Assembly (NCBI RefSeq): GCF_933775445.1
Contig: NC_065873.1
Coordinates: 28,954,001 to 29,018,000, forward strand
Length of the DNA: 64,000 bases
Direction: 5' to 3'
Source: Argentina anserina
Lineage: Eukaryota > Streptophyta > Magnoliopsida > Rosales > Rosaceae
The translations under genes were made by a program, and so were the position numbers. Position 1 is the first letter of the stretch. The number at the start of each line of letters is the position of its first letter. Below the pieces are notes generated by a model that searched no databases, had not been told where the DNA came from, and worked only from the letters and a program-made list of their open reading frames with translations. Of the stretch, positions 47,726 through 61,687 are shown in pieces.

Positions 47726-49351
47726 TATATATATAACATAATTAACATATCAATCAAATGCATCGCTGTCACAAAATGTACAAGACTAATTAATAATTTT
47801 TCCTAAACCAAAGAAATTAAGAAAATAAAGAAAAGTCTGCATTTTTTTCATTTTCCTTTTTCAGTTGTTCTGCTTGATTCTCTTTATTTTTCGCTTTGAA
47901 AGGTTGTCACGAGGATCATCACGTTTTAGGGATTAACTTGAACTAGAATGGTTAGGTATGCACGCTGTTTCCACCCACAGTATGCTCGATCGACTTGATG
48001 AAGAAATTAAGAACACGATTATTGTTCATTAGATGATTATCTTATCTTTAACGCTAGCGTATATTACTTAAATTCTGCATTGATGTGCCTGACTTGTTCA
48101 ACTGGTCTGAAAATTGTTATGTAGGAGACTAGGAGTAAACCTCTGTAATGGTACATTGAAAGATGTTGAAATGACCTATAACCATTTTGCTTATCAGAAA
48201 ATTCGACCTAAACTTTGAAGGGAAAACGTACAAGCTCTCAAGGTTGCAAAAGTTACAAGAATCAAGTGTAACCGTTACGGCATTAAGCTAAATCGTGATA
48301 ATTGTGAATGTAAAGAAATGTAAGTAACACCAAAAACGTTGCTACTTGTTAGGCATTTTTCATACATTTGATCACTTGAACTTACAGTGATACTCTAGCT
48401 TGTGGTCAAAATCTCTTCTCCATGTTAATCATGTGTCGTAAAACCTAGCAAAAACAAACAAATGAAGAACTATCAAAGAACACCACCATGACCTTTTGGG
48501 CCAGGAAGACAATGTTGGGGTTTTCAATCATAGATCTGAAATTTGCTAGAAGAATATCATACAATAGTGTAGCACATGGGATTGATGGGAATGAGAAGGA
48601 CTAGCATATCGACTAGCATATCAGCTAGCACATCAACCCCACAAACATCAATGCAATTCGTACTGGTGCCAAAACTGAGTGAGGCAACTTTGATTACGCT
48701 ACTAAAACTATCTACATAATCAATCTACTATCGATATTACAAAGAAATAAAACAAGCCAGACACATTCCACATACAGTAAAAGGGACCAGAAATTAAGAA
48801 CAAGCAACAAACATAGGCTACATGCTTTGGGTGAAAGGAAGAGGCAGTGCCTTGTAGAATGACAATTGCTCTGGGACTTTGATCCTTAGCCCTTGGGCAT
48901 TGCTGATTGCCTGAAAGGATCTTCATCAATAAGCTGTCACAAGTTGCATAACAAATAGACTGATTTATTGAGAGAAACGGACAAGCTTATTCGTATTCAA
49001 TTGTAATCACTAGTTCCTCAATGAATTGTTGAGAGAAACGGAAACCTAATCTTATCAAAGTCTATGGTTATGAAATTCAAAGATTACGTTCAACTACGTC
49101 CCTGGCTGCAGTTACTCCAATTTAGTAATATCAAAAGATAACTGAAGATGAACGTTGGTCACACTAGTAAAAAGTTTGATATAGAGAATCAAATGGTCAT
49201 GCAGAGGCTAGGTCTTCTATAGATGACATGGACGGATGTAACATAACCTCCAACAATTTTGACATATTAGAGAAAATATACACAGAAACAGAAACATTTA
49301 CTGATTCTTGATGTGATTCTAATGCATATCTTCGCCGAACTATTATCTTTC

Positions 49352-52300
49352 TCAGGTTTGAGTATAGAGTTTCCAAAGTGCTACTACTGTGTCTTCTGAT
49401 GCAGAGGCCATTAGCTTACAATCTGTTGAATAAGAGACAGCATTACACTGCAAAAGACAAGAAAAAATACATGCAAATAATCAGGCCCTCAATATTATGT
49501 GTATAGGACCAAAAACTCTATCCTAGAAAATATGCACAAATGCAAAAATGCCCAAACTGAGAATCTTTAAATTGATATCATCTGCCAAGAGTAATACTAT
49601 ACCGTTGCATGGTGATACTTCAATACTGCCAAAGCCGTTCCTTTGCGATAGTTATATACTCTCACTCTGCCATCAAGAGGTAAAATGGAAAAAGAGACAT
49701 GAGAATGTAGATTTTGGGAGATGATATGGCCTTGATGCAACCAAGATGAATTAGAATTTGGGCTCTTGCAAGAAAATAGAGAATAGAAATTACAAATTAT
49801 TCTATGTCTTTTATCTAATATATTTTTCTGCAGTGTCTATAGCTGAATTGCATGTGCACACTCAACAACTAATTACATGACACTAGAACATATTATTCTG
49901 ATCTCAAACAAAGGAAGATTGATTCCCAACCTGTGGTCCCAGCCAGCTGTTGCAAATATTTTACCATCAGGTCGAATAGAGGTGCTTGATATGCCAGGTC
50001 GCTCCAAATTAATTTCTTTCTTAATCACACATGAACCCTAGGTTGGAGAAGACATGACACAGAGATGACATCAGATTTATGTATGAAAGAGGAATATTCT
50101 ATCAATTTGTTAAAAGTCCTCAAAATGAGCATCTGTTACCCATCAAAAGAGTTTAACAGACTTCAGATGCAATAAATCTAGGAATATGAACTCTCAAAGA
50201 TAGGAAACTTACTATGGAATTATCCAAACTATACAGCACAATTTTTTCATCTGCAGCTCCTGAGATACCACCGTTGCATGACTCATCAACGCATAGGCTT
50301 AAAACTGCAGAAAGTAATATATGATGAACATGAGAAGAATAGAAGGAGAAGGCGCGATCAAATTCTTCAGATTATAACTCCCATACCTGGCTCTGAATGA
50401 AACTTGACAGACTTAAGTGGAACACCTGGATTTCTAACATCCCACCAAAGCATGGAACCATCCTCATAACTGCATCATGTACAAAAACATTCAATAACTT
50501 CTAGAATAACATTTCTAGAATAAACGAACACACTCACATATAAGATAAACACAAAACTTGCTACGAATTTGAAGTCCCAAAACCAAATGCAGAATATTAT
50601 TTTGTAAAGATTATTCTTATGCATATGGTTGTCATTAACAATATATAAGACATCATGAATCTACGAGTACCACACTCAGAGGTGATGATTGATGAAACCA
50701 ATTTATCAATTAGTATCAAAGCCATTACATTACAATACAATGATATAGCAGCTTTGCGTACTATGTTGTTATAACATCTCCACTGCAGTCATAGCTGTAC
50801 TAGATTGCTAGTGAGATGAGAAGAATATACCCAGCCACGACATTTAGGAATCCCTGTGATTCCAATGGTGAAAATGCTTGAACTGCCATGCACATTCCTA
50901 CCAAGAAGCAATGACTACAATGTTAAAATTTGGATGAACTGACAGGAAAGAAGGAACAGCAAGTGATAGTCCAAGGTAGTCTTCAACAATTAAACATAAT
51001 GTGTGTTCAGCTATGATGCCAATTGTAGGATCAGTACACATATGATCATAGTTGAACCACCTGCCTACAGTACACGTACAGAACTAACAAACTAGGCTAC
51101 TTGAACAAGGAAAAACCTCCCACAAAAAAGACCTTTATGAGATCCTTATGAAAGAGAAATGGATATATCTCTAGCTTCCAGGTTGAAAAAAAACCATGAA
51201 GGCAATGGTCCAAAACTCCAGATGTACTCCAGAAATGAATTTCTCTATTGGAGACAATTTATTGTGCATGCAAGCAGGCATTAATATCAACACTTAGTAA
51301 ACATATTTCTGCACTAATAATCTTTTCCATTCAAATTATTTGGTTCATAGTGGTATACATTTAAGGGCCCTATCTTCGTTACTGTAAGTCCAGTTCTACC
51401 CGGATGAATAGTTAGTGGAAAGTCAATGAAATTAGTGAGTGACCTCTTTCCCTGGTAGAAATAGCTGAGATGCCAGCAGAACAGCTTTGAGGTAGCCGTG
51501 TACACTTTTCTGCAGTAGTAAGATCCCAAATCTCAACCTTGGCACCTCAACCACATGAAAATAATGAACAATCAAGTGTATGAAATGAGGTAACAAAGCA
51601 AACATAATCAAGGTTGTGTATAAACCTCAGATGGCTGCTCTCCAGCTATAGCAATGTATTTAGATCCTCCAACTTCAGTGTCTTCTGTTTCAAAGGAATA
51701 TTGCCCGTTATTGTTTAAGCCTCTAACTGTCTAAGAGCAAATAAGTCACAGCATGTATAACACTACAAACCACATGCATTTACAACTTGACTATCAGACC
51801 AACCAATCTCGACAGACCTTCCTCAGCTCTACACTGCTGAGACAGATATCCTTGGACCTTTTCTTCACTATCATCCAGACTACCTGCATCAGTACTCTCC
51901 CTCTCATCTCCCTCATGACAATTTGCACCGTCAACTTCCTTAGAACAAGAATGAGGTCTCTTCACCAACGAAAGCTTACAGAAGTGGTAAGCATTCGTCG
52001 CGATCGTCACAGAGGGAGTCCTGCAAGGCAAAAATGTAGGCATGCAAAAACACTCAATTCTTGTTCTCAACAGAATACAAAACAATTTCAAAATAGCCAC
52101 AGTCGAAAACCACGAGAAAATTTCGCTAACAACCTGGATAAACCTCCATCTCCAACATCCCAGCACTTCACAGTTCCATCCCTTCCCTGGCTACAAATAC
52201 ATTCTCAAATCTCATTCATTTTTACTAAACTACAAAACTAACCACTATATGAACAAATAAAGGTGAACACAAAAATCACCTGATCACCTTGTCAGCTCCA

Positions 52301-52703
52301 ATTGAAGAGCTACAAGCAACAGCAGCAACTCCATGTGCCGCGCTATGCACACTGCACATACACACACACGAGTTTCATTCTTTTACTCTCGAAAACTAAA
52401 TCAAACCATCACGAAAATTTAGAATGAAACTAAATGAAGTACCCTGCGGAAGCTATGGTCCGATTCCGGAGAGTGTCCCAAATCCGCAACTCACCGTCTG
52501 CGGAACTGGAAGAGAAAAGCAAGCAGGAAATTTAATCAGATGGGGGAAACTTTAGAATCTATGATGAGGTATGGGATTGGATTAGAATGGTACCAGGTGT
52601 ATAGGAGAGGCTGAGATGGGTGGAAACAGAGGTCGGTGACAGAGGCACGGTGGCCTCTCAGCACAGCCACTGGGTCCGGCGGTGGCCGTCTCTGTTTGTT
52701 CAT
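49352..52703 (-). CDS. WD40-repeat protein, DSE1/TAN (GNB1L/ASA1-like)
   Basis: Thirteen exons: 52703-52594, 52505-52443, 52351-52280, 52190-52134, 52020-51804, 51730-51626, 51537-51444, 50897-50831, 50469-50387, 50304-50213, 50037-49931, 49666-49603 and 49447-49352. Phases close to 408 aa. The N-terminus [20 protein letters not shown] is diagnostic for the plant DSE1/TANMEI group. WD blades follow: [65 protein letters not shown] and [14 protein letters not shown] charged insert after blade three ([20 protein letters not shown]) is probably a loop. The Arabidopsis homologue affects embryo development and plasmodesmal traffic. The animal and yeast relatives work with PIKK-assembly factors (ASTRA). 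Whether both roles apply here is inference. Confidence 0.88.
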
Positions 52704-52814
52704 TGCTTGTGTGATCAGCCGTGGAGTGTGTACCGGGTACACATAAGATATTTTAGGCGAGTAAAGTTTGCTTTACCCCCGCTTACTCAAGTTATTTACC
52801 ATGCCACACATGCC

Positions 52815-52950
52815 TTACGTTGAATATATGATATACATCATAAATTTCACGGTTGACTACGGATATTATTTTTCTGATCCCATTCACAAAACAATATCGA
52901 CCGTCAGATGTGAGATGTATATCATACATTGATGTATATTACAATTTTTT
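52815..52950. repeat. MITE, family 1, copy 2 (opposite orientation)
   Basis: Its reverse complement matches the element at 41881-42018 over nearly the full length, including gacggtcgatattg and atcagaaaaataatat. The outer repeats read tatgatatacatc in both directions. It lies about 110 bp upstream of the WD40 start codon, inside its promoter or 5' UTR. Confidence 0.85.
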
Positions 52951-54320
52951 CATTTTTTACGATCTTGAAAGAGGTCATCTATTATGCAATTTATGGTACA
53001 GTATAACATTAATGGAAGAACATGCATATTAAATGTAAACGTATATGAAAAACAACAACTCTGGTTAGCGAACCCAAATGTTTGTTGGAATCAAAGTTCT
53101 AGTCCACTTATCGATCTTTTATAAAAGGATAAAGAAAAATAACATCGAGACCCATAAAAATATGAAGTAAGACGAATAATATACCGAATATAGAAAATAG
53201 AATAGCCCAATAAATCTTAAAATGCTTGTAGGCCTTAATTAGTCCAACGAGGGTATTCAAGTGGTTCACTAACAATTTTCATAACGCTATGCAACCAAAC
53301 ATCACAACAACTGCTACGTTGTTGTCGTCGCCATGGAGACCTCAACAATACCAGCCCCATGTGCCATTAGTTAAGATCAAGTCCATTGTCATTGACAAAA
53401 CACCAAAATCAGGCAAATGAGAGAGTACACTGTGAGATAAACAAGTTCGTTACACACCTGTAAATAAACCAAATTTGTATAAGGTGTGATGATGTAAAGG
53501 AACATACATGTGGCACAGACTATGTTATATGCAACGTTTATTATAATGTGGATACAAAAGAACGCAATAGCGATCAGAAAGCCAACACATCATCTCTCCA
53601 TTAGAACACAATTTTCTCATACATTCATATACTCATTTTCTTTTCAGTTGCATTTAAGTCGATATAAAAAAAATATATCACGAATAAATAAGATTATTTA
53701 TTATATATCTATAAAAGTAATAAAACTCCAAGTCCAAACACGGTCTCCGGAGGAGTCCGGATTTCGTCTATTCCTTCTTCCCACACACACAAATCGTGTC
53801 GGGCCAAAAAACCCTCTATCGCTACGTTCCCTCCTTCCTATTTTATTTTGTGCCCCCTCCCTTTTTATTTCCTCTTTTTTAATTTCTACCCGCGGCGCAT
53901 TTTATACACTCGTCCTTCTCAATTTCCACACCCCCAACGCTCACGTGCGCACCTCCTCACTCTCCTCCGGCTAATCCATCACCGCCGCCGCCGTACCGGA
54001 GCTTCTCAGCTCGCACAGGTCAGCCTCCCTTCACCTCATCTCTCTCTCTCTCTATTCAATTCGCTAGGGCTTAGCATACTGAATCATAAACCCTAGGCAG
54101 GCTTTAATTTCTCTCTCTCTCTCTCTTTCGTTTTCGTTTTTTTTTTTTTCAATGTTAGATTCTCTCGATTAAGCTAGAGGCAGACCAGGGCTTACGAACT
54201 TCTCAGAAATTGATAGAGTTTGTGAAGGATTTGGCTGTGTTGTTGTGTTTGTGATTATCTGCGATTCCATGGAGGTTGGGATTTGGTTTGGATTTTCGAT
54301 ATTGTAGGTGGAATTTAAAC

Positions 54321-54425
54321 ATGTGCCTTAATTTTCTGAGACTAGAGAAGTGGAAGGTAATGCTTTGCTTTCGTCATTCGGGGACTGAAGCTGGTTTAGG
54401 GTTAAGGGAGGGTGTGCTGTCTTGA
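54321..54425 (+). promoter_or_regulatory. Upstream ORF in the LDL3 leader
   Basis: ATGTGCCTT... runs 34 codons to a TGA 17 bases before the LDL3 start codon. Two shorter uORFs lie earlier but may be in a leader intron. Such an uORF would lower initiation at the main start if it is in the mature leader. Confidence 0.4.
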
Positions 54426-54442
54426 AATTTGGGGTTGAAGAG

Positions 54443-57400
54443 ATGGATGGAGACGAGAAGAGGCTGAGAGCTAGGAAGAGATCCAAGTTAATGATGGTTA
54501 ATCTCAATTTGGATGGCGACGATGAGCCGATTGGGACTCTGCTGAAGAAGAGGCTGAGGAACCCTAAGAAGGTTAAGCTGGGTTTGGTGGGGGAGAGGGG
54601 GAAGAAAGTGGAGGTTGGAGAGGGTGATTTTGGGGGATTGGATGATACGTTGGCGAGTCTTAGGAAGAAGCTCAAGGGTCCTAAGAAGGATTCCGGGGCG
54701 AGGGGAAGGAGGAGTTCTAGTTTGGATGTTGTGCAGTCTTCAGATCAGGATGGGGGTTCCGACGGGAAATCAGTGTCGAGGAGCATTGAGAAAGGTGTGG
54801 TTAGGGGTGATGATGATGGATGCAATGTGATTAGGGATGTGAAAGTGGAAAATAAGCTTAAAGGAAAGGGAAAGAGACCCAAGGTTTCAGGACTGGTATC
54901 TGGGGAGGGTTCTAATAGTTCTCCAGATCATCATATGAAAGATTCGTTGTCGGTATTTTTTCAGAAGGCACAGTCCAGTGTTACTAAGAAGTCTCATCCC
55001 TCATCAAGTCTTAGAGAGAAGACTGGTTCTCAGGATCTGGAGGATGATGGATTGAACCATAGTTCAGAAGATGTTGGAGGAAATAGCATACCTGTGGCTG
55101 TGCAGAGCCATACTTCTGTTGCAAAACTTACCTACGAAAAACCAATATTTGATGGTGGTTTGCTGTCTGATGCTGGTTTGAAAGTGTTAGATTCAGTCAT
55201 TGATCAGTATAAGATAGAGGAACGAAACAGAATTTGCCAGGATTCTGACTGCAACAGACAAAATGACGATAGGTCTCAAGGACTTTATTCTATTCGAAAT
55301 GAGATGATGAGACTTGAAGATAGAAAGCATGAACCCATAGTGGATCCTTCTGGTTTAAATGTTCAGGAGGAACCGTGTAGCTTGGATAAACCTAATGATG
55401 GAGAGAGCCAGCACACACAAAATAGTGAAAATACTCAAACCTCTGAGAACAGAATAAGGCACTGCTCTGTGACAAACTCAAGTGCTTTAACAAGTTGTGA
55501 ACAGCAGGGGGAAATTCTTGCGGTTGGTAACCATGACTTGAAAGGGGGCTTTCCTGATGCTCTGTCCATTCAGTCCAAAGATGTTCTAGCTAGATGCACT
55601 TCTGGCGCAGACTGTGATATATCTTCTTCAACTGGAAACCAAATTCTGATTCCTCATTATAATGATGATTTGCTGAACAAATCTAACTTTTCCCCGGATG
55701 AACTCAAAGGGGGAGAAACTCCCCGTGATTGTGTAGTTGCTTACACTGAGGGGAAAGATCTTGTTTCCAGACCTTTGCATTTAGAGAATGCCAACACAAC
55801 TGATTGCCAGAAATCTTCAATCCAGTTTAGTAATCAAGCAGAAATTTTGCAAACTGCCTCCGTTCAGAAGGGAAGCTATTGTGAAGACTTGTCTTCTGAT
55901 GAAGCATCAAAAGAGAAGATTATTCCAAAACATGATTATATTACTAGTAATGAAGAGGTGGATGGAGCTTCTCCCCCTTTATACACAACACTAGATGAGA
56001 ATGAGAGTTTCCCAGAAGACACAGTATTTCAACCTGATATTAGAAACAAAGACGATAAGCAAGTCCTCCTGCGTGCACCACGGAATGTTAGGAAACGCAG
56101 GCATGGAGACATGGCTTATGAGGGGGATGTTGATTGGGAGATCAATGATCAAGGATTGGATAGTGACAATTCAAATAGAGCGAGAGTGAAGTTTGATTCC
56201 TCTTCAAGTATTGGCACAGAAGCTGAAAGTGGTGGGGCTGCAGCAGTGTCTGCGGGTCTTAAAGCTCACACTGCGGGTCCCGTTGAGAAGATTAAATTTA
56301 AGGAGATTTTGAAGCGCAGAGGTGGGCTTCAGGATTACTTGGAATGCAGGTTAGTTAATAATTCTGAAACCCAGTTGAAATACCGGATGGTGACAAGTTT
56401 TTGCATGCTTTGCATCTTTCTGCAAGTATATTGATGTTAGATGATATTTATCAATTCAAATGCTTGAATCCTGTTTGACCTTTTGATGTTTCATTTCGCT
56501 TATAAAATTTGTATCCTGTTCAGTGGTCATGTAACTCATCTAGTTGCAATTTTTGGTTTCTGTTTCTTTTGATGAACAACTTTGAGTCTTTTGTTGAAGC
56601 TGTCAATTCAATTCATGTGGTTAATTTGTCTGCATGGATGAGCTGAACCATGTTCACTAAAATTAATATGCTTGGGTGCAATCCAGGAATCAGATCTTAG
56701 CTCTGTGGAGCAAAGATGTCAGTCGAATTTTGCCTCTCACCGACTGTGGGGTAACAGAGCCTGCCTGTGTGGATGAACCAGGGCGTGCTTCCCTAATTAG
56801 GAATATTTATGCTTTTCTAGATCTCAGTGTAAGTAAAGTAATCAGTATCTCTGTTGTTATTTTTTGTACCTCTGACGGTCTGACCTTTGCCAAGATTGAT
56901 CAGTCTATGCATTCTTTTCCTAATCCTTTTCCCATAACTTTTAGGGCTGTATATTAATTCTCTAATGAATTAATGCAAAACACTTTTACAGGGTTATATA
57001 AATGTTGGAATTGCTGCCGAGAAGGATAAAGCAGAAGATGGTTCTAAACATGACTATAAAATTCTCAGAGAAAAACCTTTTGAGGAAGTTTCTGGGGTTT
57101 CAGTTGCTGACTCAGAGGATGGGGTTTCCTTTATCATTGGCCAGGTTAAGAATTCAAATGCTTTTACTGATACTGAGAATGGAATTACAGATAATAGTGA
57201 AAATTTGACTGAGGGAGCCACAAAAGACAATGCACATGTTGGAGCAGTGGCATTGGAATTACTTGATGCAAAAATTCCTGGAGAATGCCAAACTGACTAC
57301 CTAGAGAACTGTAATGGTGATGCAAGGTTCCAAAGTCGATCGGACAATCTGGATGTTTCAAGTAGTGATCCATCTGGTGATATATTGGATGGTGGAGTCG

Positions 57401-60400
57401 TCCCTATTGTAACTCCAGTGATAAAGAAAGAATCACAGAGTATCCAGTCGACACCATTTGATCATCTACCAAGTAATAACACCCTGCAATGTGGTCCAGA
57501 AGACAAAAAGGAAATCATCGTCATAGGTGCTGGTCCTGCTGGCTTAACTGCTGCACGCCACTTGCAGCGTCAAGGGTTTTCAGTCAATATACTTGAAGCT
57601 AGGAGTCGAATCGGAGGTCGTGTTTATACAGATCGGTCATCTCTATCAGTGGCAGTGGATCTTGGAGCTAGCATTATTACTGGTGTTGAGGCTGATTGGG
57701 CAACAGAAAGAAGACCCGATCCCTCCTCATTGGTCTGTGCTCAGTTGGGCCTTGAGTTGACTGTATTGAACAGTGATTGCCCTCTTTATGATATCGAAAC
57801 TGGCCAAAAAGTTCCTGCAGATCTGGATGAAGCATTGGAAGCAGAGTTTAACAGCCTTCTTGATGATATGGTATTGCTTGTAGCACAGAAGGGAGAACGT
57901 GCAGAAAGGATGTCTCTTGAGGAAGGTTTTGAGTATGTCCTTAAAAGGCGTCGTATGGCACAATCAGGGAGTGCTGAAGAAATAGAATTGCATAATCCAA
58001 GGGATGACGCCAGAACAAATATTGATGGTAGTATTGCTGAAAAAAGTTGTTCCAAGCCAGAAGTATTGAGTCCTCTTGAGAGGAGAGTTATGGATTGGCA
58101 TTTTGCTAATTTGGAGTATGGTTGTGCTGCTCCACTCAAGGAGGTATCTCTCCCCAATTGGAACCAAGATGATGCTTATGGTGGCTTTGGGGGAGCTCAT
58201 TGTATGATTAAAGGGGGTTACAGCACTGTTGTTGAGTCTCTCGGGGAAGGCCTACGCATTCACTTGGATCATGTAGTCACTGATATTTCATATGGCGAGA
58301 ATAGTGAATTGAATAACAGCCAGTGTAACAAAGTCAAAGTCTCCACATCAAATGGGCGCATCTTTTCTGGAGATGCAGTCTTGATTACAGTGCCTCTTGG
58401 GTGCTTAAAAGCAGAAACTATTAAGTTCTCTCCACCATTGCCCCAGTGGAAACATTCTTCTATCATGCAGCTTGGATTTGGCGTTCTTAATAAAGTAGTT
58501 TTGGAATTTCCAGATGTCTTTTGGGATGACTCTGTGGACTACTTTGGAGCAACTGCTGAAGATACTGACCTGAGGGGTCAGTGCTTTATGTTTTGGAATA
58601 TCAAGAAAACTGTTGGGGCTCCTGTTCTTATAGCTTTAGTGGTTGGTAAGGCAGCTATAGAAGGCCAAAAGATGAGCTCTTCCGATCATGTTAACCATGC
58701 ATTAGTGGCTCTACGTAAATTGTTTGGAGTGGCTTCTGTACCTGATCCAGTTGCATCAGTTGTGACAGATTGGGGTAGGGATCCTTTCAGTTACGGTGCC
58801 TACTCATATGTTGCTGTTGGAGCTTCTGGAAAAGACTACGATATACTAGGGAGACCTGTTAATAACTGCCTATTTTTCGCTGGCGAAGCTACGTGCAAGG
58901 AGCATCCTGATACTGTTGGTGGTGCAATGATGAGTGGGCTTCGAGAGGCAGTGCGTATAATTGACATACTGACAACCGGATATGATTACACAGCAGAAGC
59001 AGAAGCCATGGAGTCCATACAGAGACAGTCTGCCTCTGAAAAGGATGAAGTTTGGGACATAACAAGGAGACTTGATGCCGTCGAGCTTTCCAAAGTCCTT
59101 TACAAGAACAAGGAGTCCTTACTTCAGGAATTGTTCTTTAATGCAAAATCTACAAAAGGGAGGTTGCATCTGGTCAAAGAGCTATTGACTCTCCCTGCTG
59201 AAACATTGAAGTCCTTCGCTGGCACCAAAGAGGGGCTAACCACGCTAAACTCGTGGATACTGGTAATTTGCAGGAGTATTATCTATTTTCCAGTTATTAT
59301 TGGATTTGATTATTGTTCATGCATACCTAGGGGGTTGACAGTATGTTTGCTTCTTAGATAAATATTGAAGGTATATATTTTGTAAATTATAACAGGATTC
59401 AATGGGGAAAGCAGGGACTCAACTCTTGCGACATTGTGTGCGTCTTCTTGTTCTTGTGTCAACAGACTTACTGGCCGTGCGCTTATCTGGTAATTGTCTA
59501 CTTATTTGTTGCTATAGCTAGTGTACTTTCCAGTGATCCATGTTTATGTAAATGTATGGAAGTATGTGTACAGATATGTGGATAATTGAAAATAATAATG
59601 AATTTAATTTCCATCTTCTTTATGCTTATGAACTATGTACTTTAGCCTTTTCAACTAATTTGTATTTCTTTTAATTGTCTGCATTTCATTGTCAAAATGG
59701 GGAACTTGTCTGTTGTTCTTGAATTTTATTAACATATAATAATCATGTGCATCAGTGCATATAGATACGTTACTCAACCTTTTTGTCGTTGTAGGAGAGG
59801 TTTACTACATTGGGAGGTTTAATAACATATGTATTTCTTCAAAATTAGCTGATCTTTCTGTTTGTGTGGTATAGGCATTGGGAAAACCATAAGAGAGAAA
59901 GTTTGTGTACATACTAGCCGTGATATACGTGCTATTGCAAGTCAGCTAGTTAGCGTGTGGCTTGAAGTCTTCCGCAGAGAAAAAGCTTCTAATGGAGGAC
60001 TGAAATTATCAAAGCAAGCCAGTGGTGTAGATTCATTAAAGAGAAAGACTGTCAGAGACTCATCTTCTGGAAAGCCACCACTACACATGTATCATGGTGC
60101 TTTTGAGCACAAAGGACAGGAATCTGCATCCATGGGAAGCCATTTGCCTTCAAATCATAATGTGAAGAAAGTGAATGGCAAAACCATTAAACTTGAAAGA
60201 GCAAATTCCTCAAGGTACGGGGGTTCAACAGGCAGACCACATGATGACGACTTTGCTATGACTGAAGAAGAAAGAGCTGCCATTGCTGCTGCTGAAGCAG
60301 CACGTGCAGCAGCTATTGCAGCTGCAAAGGTTTTGTTTTCTCTGTCATCTTCCTTACATACACTCCCCCCCCCCTCCTTTCTCCCATTTCTTATTGTTGC

Positions 60401-61687
60401 ATTTTGTAGGCATATGCATCTTCAGAAGCCAAGAGCAGTTCTTTACTCCAGCTTCCTAAGATTCCCTCGTTTCATAAGTTTGCTCGACGGGATCAGTACC
60501 CTCAAATGGATGAGTATGATTTTAGGAGGAAGTGGTCTGGTGGTGTTCTGGGTACAGAAGATTGCATATCAGAAATTGACTCGAGGAACTGCAAAGTAAG
60601 GAACTGGTCTGTTGATTTTTCGGCTGCTTGTGTCAATCTTGACAGTTCGAGAAAGTCAATCGATAACCTCTCAGAGCAGAGCCATCCAAATGAGGTTGCT
60701 AGTCAGTTGAATTTTCGTGAGCACTCAGGAGAGAGTGCTGCTGTCGACAGTAGTATCTATACAAAAGCATGGGTTGATACTGCTGGTAGTGTTGGGGTAA
60801 AAGACTACCATGCCATAGAGATGTGGCAATCTCAAGCAGCGGCAGCTGATCTTGATTTCTTCCATCCTGACTCGTATGTAAAGGATGAGGAAGATTCAAA
60901 TACAACTTCGAAAGGACTAAGCTGGAAGCATGAAGGACTATTAAATGAGAGCTCTGTTTCACAAGTTACTGTTAACAAGGGGTCATCGAGAAGTCATCGT
61001 CGAGGAGCAGACCAAATCAAACACGCAGTTGTTGATTATGTAGCTTCATTGCTTATGCCCCTCTATAAAGCTAAAAAGATTGATAGAGAGGGATATAAGT
61101 CAATCATGAAGAAAGGTGCTACCAAGGTTAGCCATTTAATATTACTCCATCACATTCCTTCTTGTTGTAGTAATTCGAAAAGAACACCTTACTTGCAGGG
61201 AACATTATGATGCACTTATGTTGAATTGTGCTGTCTGCAACTGTTCCTTTTGATAGATTAGTCTCAGTTTTTCTTTGGTGATTCAATTGTCAGGTCATGG
61301 AGCAAGCCACTGATTCAGAGAAAGCAATGGCTGTGTCCGAGTTTCTTGATTTCAAGCGCAGAAACAAGGTTCTACTTTCATCAGATCTATCTATCAATAT
61401 GTTAAATATTTGCCCTTGTTTCATTTCTTACTCGACTGAAATTGGCTTGCATGAGTGAGTACCCATAAAACAACAGATATTTAATTGTTGGCACCTTAAA
61501 GTTTCATCAGAATTTTATATTTGCTATCTTGAAATTGTTCATGGAAATGTTGTTGCTAATACCCTTTCACTTCTTTTTTTATGATGTTTAATTCTTCTTA
61601 CCAAGTCCTCCTTATTTGCAGATTCGTGCCTTTGTGGATAAATTGATTGAGAAGCACATGGCCATGAAGCCTGTTGTGAAATCTTGA
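54443..61687 (+). CDS. LDL3: Lysine-specific histone demethylase 1 homolog 3 (LDL3)
   Basis: Exons 54443-56349, 56687-56828, 56992-59262, 59396-59489, 59875-60329, 60410-61126, 61294-61368 and 61622-61687 give 1908 aa, somewhat longer than Arabidopsis LDL3. The long N-terminal exon is low-complexity, acidic and Ser-rich. SWIRM spans the first two introns (residues about 620-700: ILKRRGGLQDYLECR, LTDCGVTEPA, SLIRNIYAFLDLSGYINVG). The amine-oxidase domain follows, with the FAD fold IIVIGAGPAGLTAARHLQ near 860, EARSRIGGRVYT, PNWNQDDAYGGFGGAH, and AGEATCKEHPDTVGGAMMSG near 1313. The C-terminal third contains an Ala-rich coiled coil (EEERAAIAAAEAARAAAI). Such enzymes remove methyl groups from H3K4me1/2 with FAD and oxygen in the nucleus, and LDL3 is linked to shoot regeneration and transcription-coupled H3K4me2 removal. 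The start is the first ATG in frame with the domain. Confidence 0.93.

Larger units (their letters stand above)
44070..49351. other. Long intergenic region with palindromic MITEs, no gene
   Basis: About 5.3 kb, AT-rich. Small ORFs lack protein signatures. It contains two related MITE copies between TA-repeat tracts at 46996-47725 and, at its right end, the 3' UTR of the WD40 gene. Confidence 0.5.
52704..54442. other. Intergenic: WD40 and LDL3 promoters, one MITE, LDL3 leader
   Basis: The two genes diverge from here. A MITE lies at 52815-52950. From about 53750 the DNA becomes C- and T-rich with (CT)n runs near 54040 and 54110, fitting the LDL3 5' UTR. A possible leader intron runs from GCACAG|GTCAGC near 54020 to ATATTGTAG near 54307. 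Confidence 0.5.
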
